This document shows positions 4,719 to 6,600 of a DNA stretch of 6,600 nucleotides, piece by piece. The position numbers were made by a program, and so were the translations under genes. The DNA comes from Pseudomonadota bacterium (GTDB lineage: Bacteria; Pseudomonadota; Gammaproteobacteria; Steroidobacterales; Steroidobacteraceae). Location: NCBI GenBank assembly GCA_028067895.1, contig JAPTUI010000243.1, forward strand, positions 1-6,600, written 5' to 3'. Each line of letters opens with the position of its first letter. Position 1 is the stretch's first letter. The notes beneath the pieces were generated by a model, which saw only the letters and a list, made by a program, of their open reading frames with translations, was not told where the DNA came from and searched no databases.

Positions 4719-6521
4719 ATGAGCCCTGGCATCTTCGAGGACAGCAGGACGCTGCGCGATGAACTCGCGGTCTTATTGGGGGAAATGCCGCTGTTCAGCG
4801 GCCTTGCACCTGCGCTCCTCGGCGCCATCGCGGCGGCCGCCGAGTGGCTGTCGCTGCCCGGCGGTGCGGTGCTGTTCTCCGTCGGCGAGCCGGCCGATGC
4901 GCTGTACGTGGTGCTCAGCGGCAGCCTCGCGGTGCTGACCGCTGGCGGGCGCGCTCAGGGCCGCTTTCTCGCCCGGCTTGCCGCCGGGGACACGGTCGGG
5001 GAAATGGGGCTGATCTCAGGTCATCCGCGCACGGCCAACGTCGTGGCGCTGCGCAACACGGAGCTGGCGCGCATTTCCGCGCGAGCATTCAACGAAGTAC
5101 TGCGACGCGAGCCGGAGGCCATGTGGCGCATTGCGCAGCTGATGGTCAATCGGCTGGAGCGCATGGATAGCCCGCCGCCGCGCGCACATGTGCGCGGCGC
5201 CTGCACCTTCACGGTTTTGCCGCAGAGTCTGGAGGTCGACTTCGCCGGCTTCTCCACCGGGCTGGTCAATGCGCTCGGTCGGTTCGGACGCACCGAGCTG
5301 GTCTGGAACGCGCGCGGCGCGACGCACACCAGCCAATGGTTCAACAACATCGAGTCGTCCAACGATTTCGTGGTCTACGTTGCCGAGCCGACACCGAACC
5401 GCTGGACCAAGCTTTGCGAGCGTCAGGCCGACGCGCTGCTGCTGCTGGCGCGCGCCGAGAGTCCCGCCGGCAGCTGGGCCGCGCTGCGTTGGCCGCACGA
5501 TCACAGCCTCACCCCGCAGCGCTGGGAGCTGGTGCTCGCGCATGACAGCGGCATCGAGACCGGGGCGGCGGGGCGCTGGCTGACGAACCTGCCGGAGATT
5601 CCGCACCATCACGTGCAGTCGGCAGCCGACTACGGGCGCCTGGCGCGCATGCTCACGGGGCGTGCCGTCGGACTGGTGCTCTCGGGGGGCGGGGCGCGGG
5701 GCTTCGCCCACATTGGCGCCATCAAGGCGCTCTCCGAGGCGGGCATTCCGGTCGACCTGCTGGGCGGCACCAGCATGGGCGCGATCCTGGCCGCCGGCGT
5801 CGCGGCGCGCTGGAACCTCGAGGACATAACCGAGCGCTTTCGTCACTATTTCGTGGATTCGCGACCGTTGCGCGATTACACGCTGCCGTTCGTCTCGCTG
5901 GTCTCGGGCCACAAAGTCAGCCGCCTGCTGTTTGAAGCATTCGGCGAGACAGCGATCGAGGATCTGCCGCTCGCGTATTTCTGTGTTTCAGCGAATCTGA
6001 CCTCCGGGCATACGCACGTGCACCGGCGTGGGGAGTTGTGGCGCGCGCTGCGCGCCTCGGTGTCGGTGCCGGGCGTGCTGCCGCCGGTGGTGCAGGACGG
6101 AGAGGTGCTGGTCGACGGCGGGGCGATGAACAATCTGCCGGTGGACATCATGCTCGAGCTCGGCCGCGGTCCGGTGATCGGCTGCGATGCGGGCGCGGAC
6201 CGGGCGTTCGCCACTCAGGGCGGTGAGATCGACGTGCCGCTGCCCTGGCAGATCATGCGCTGGATCAAGGCGCGCCGGCAGTTGCCGAACATTTTTCAGA
6301 TCCTCTGGCGCACCGGGATGGTCAACAGCTCGACGCAGACGGCCGCGCAACGGGAGCGGACCGATCTACTCCTGCGCCCGCCGCTCGCCGCCATCGACAT
6401 GCTCAACTGGCGGGCCTTCGATCAGGCCGTGCAGGCCGGCTACGAATACACCCTGCGGCGCATCGATGAGCTGCCGGAGGACTCGCCGCTGTGGCGCAGT
6501 GCCGGACCGGCTTCGCGCTAG
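4719..6521 (+). CDS. NTE-type patatin phospholipase with cyclic-nucleotide-binding domain
   Basis: A 600-residue protein with the domain order of neuropathy target esterase (NTE/PNPLA6). Residues 20-148 form one cyclic-nucleotide-binding domain, including a phosphate-binding cassette (GEMGLISGHPRTANVVA) with E95, R104 and T105 kept, so ligand binding is plausible. Residues 160-315 match the NTE middle region, for example RWTKLCERQADALLLLA and DYGRLARMLTGRAVGLVLSGG. The patatin domain (about 318-480) has the oxyanion-hole motif GGGARG (323-328), the nucleophile elbow GGTSMG with Ser352, and catalytic Asp466 in VDGGAMNNLP, so the Ser-Asp dyad is intact. NTE-family enzymes hydrolyse lysophospholipids and phospholipids. 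Vertebrate NTE has three nucleotide-binding domains and an N-terminal membrane anchor; this protein has one domain and no evident membrane segment or signal peptide. It is probably cytoplasmic or membrane-peripheral. The start follows GGAGAG at 6 nt. It sits 217 bp after a thiolase gene, a loose lipid-metabolism link. Actual nucleotide binding and substrate are unproven. Confidence 0.94.
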   Translation: MSPGIFEDSRTLRDELAVLLGEMPLFSGLAPALLGAIAAAAEWLSLPGGAVLFSVGEPADALYVVLSGSLAVLTAGGRAQGRFLARLAAGDTVGEMGLISGHPRTANVVALRNTELARISARAFNEVLRREPEAMWRIAQLMVNRLERMDSPPPRAHVRGACTFTVLPQSLEVDFAGFSTGLVNALGRFGRTELVWNARGATHTSQWFNNIESSNDFVVYVAEPTPNRWTKLCERQADALLLLARAESPAGSWAALRWPHDHSLTPQRWELVLAHDSGIETGAAGRWLTNLPEIPHHHVQSAADYGRLARMLTGRAVGLVLSGGGARGFAHIGAIKALSEAGIPVDLLGGTSMGAILAAGVAARWNLEDITERFRHYFVDSRPLRDYTLPFVSLVSGHKVSRLLFEAFGETAIEDLPLAYFCVSANLTSGHTHVHRRGELWRALRASVSVPGVLPPVVQDGEVLVDGGAMNNLPVDIMLELGRGPVIGCDAGADRAFATQGGEIDVPLPWQIMRWIKARRQLPNIFQILWRTGMVNSSTQTAAQRERTDLLLRPPLAAIDMLNWRAFDQAVQAGYEYTLRRIDELPEDSPLWRSAGPASR

Positions 6522-6564
6522 GCGGCCGCCGGCGGCGAGGGCCGGGCTTGCCGGCGCACGCCGG
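6522..6564 (+). repeat. GC-rich inverted repeats after the NTE-like gene
   Basis: Directly after the TAG stop lies a 12-bp palindrome, GCCGCC then GGCGGC (6525-6536). It is followed by two overlapping, mutually exclusive small stems: GCCGG (6541-6545) with CCGGC (6551-6555), and CCGGC (6551-6555) with GCCGG (6560-6564). No T-run follows, so an intrinsic terminator is not supported, although some transcription-end or RNA-stability role is possible. Confidence 0.25.
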
Positions 6565-6567
6565 GAG

Positions 6568-6583
6568 CTGTATGTTTATACAA
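6568..6583. promoter_or_regulatory. LexA-binding SOS box
   Basis: CTGTATGTTTATACAA matches the LexA operator pattern CTGT-N8-ACAG at 7 of 8 fixed positions, the last G being A, with an AT-rich centre. It stands out sharply in DNA of very high GC content. It lies 46 bp after the stop of the NTE-like gene and close to the window edge, so it probably controls a gene starting beyond 6600 on the plus strand. A minus-strand target is unlikely, because the neighbouring gene reads toward the box. Confidence 0.6.
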
Positions 6584-6584
6584 T
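6579..6584 (+). promoter_or_regulatory. Possible -10 element overlapping the SOS box
   Basis: TACAAT matches the TATAAT -10 consensus at five of six positions and overlaps the right half of the SOS box, as expected if LexA blocks polymerase. No good -35 is visible at 16-18 bp spacing, so the promoter call is tentative. Transcription would start close to the window end. Confidence 0.35.
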
Positions 6585-6600
6585 CTCGCGGACAAGATCG

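Noticed and set aside
3227..4828. A 533-codon open frame on the minus strand, opposite the thiolase gene
   Set aside because: It is antisense to a gene with complete thiolase motifs. Its product is Arg/Ala/Gly/Pro-rich with no recognisable domain, as expected when stop codons are rare in high-GC DNA.
5016..5912. A 298-codon minus-strand open frame opposite the NTE-like gene
   Set aside because: It is antisense to strongly conserved nucleotide-binding and patatin motifs, and its product has no recognisable features.

Overview
The window is GC-rich, densely coding bacterial DNA that looks like ordinary chromosome. It carries six protein-coding genes, two of them lipid- or acyl-CoA-related and three heme- or envelope-related. 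Ferrochelatase, a cytochrome b561/YceI pair, a FadI-type thiolase and a CTGT-N8-ACAG type SOS box together suggest a high-GC proteobacterium, most likely a gammaproteobacterium. This is inference from gene content; no rRNA or other taxonomic marker is present. I see no tRNA, rRNA, CRISPR array, insertion sequence, phage gene or attachment site.

Left half (2-3040), minus strand, read right to left: a dienelactone hydrolase-family protein, an 87-bp gap holding a GC-rich hairpin, ferrochelatase (hemH), a 42-bp gap, a four-helix cytochrome b561, then a secreted YceI-family protein. The YceI gene starts 3 nt after the b561 stop, and its ribosome binding site lies inside the end of the b561 gene. 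hemH, b561 and yceI are probably co-transcribed, which would put heme production next to a membrane heme b protein.

The divergent intergenic region (3041-3214) contains a 14-bp perfect palindrome and a perfect 9-bp stem with a GAA loop. The hairpin sits directly against the Shine-Dalgarno sequence of the plus-strand thiolase.

Right half (3215-6521), plus strand: a full-length FadI-like thiolase, a 217-bp gap rich in strong inverted repeats, and a 600-residue protein with the layout of neuropathy target esterase: a cyclic-nucleotide-binding domain, the NTE middle region and a patatin phospholipase domain. The last 79 bp hold GC-rich inverted repeats and a near-consensus LexA (SOS) box overlapping a -10-like element. 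The box presumably controls a DNA-damage gene beginning just past the window.

No clearly new multi-gene system is visible. The items most worth following up are the SOS box at the right edge, the hairpin abutting the thiolase ribosome binding site, and the bacterial NTE-type phospholipase.
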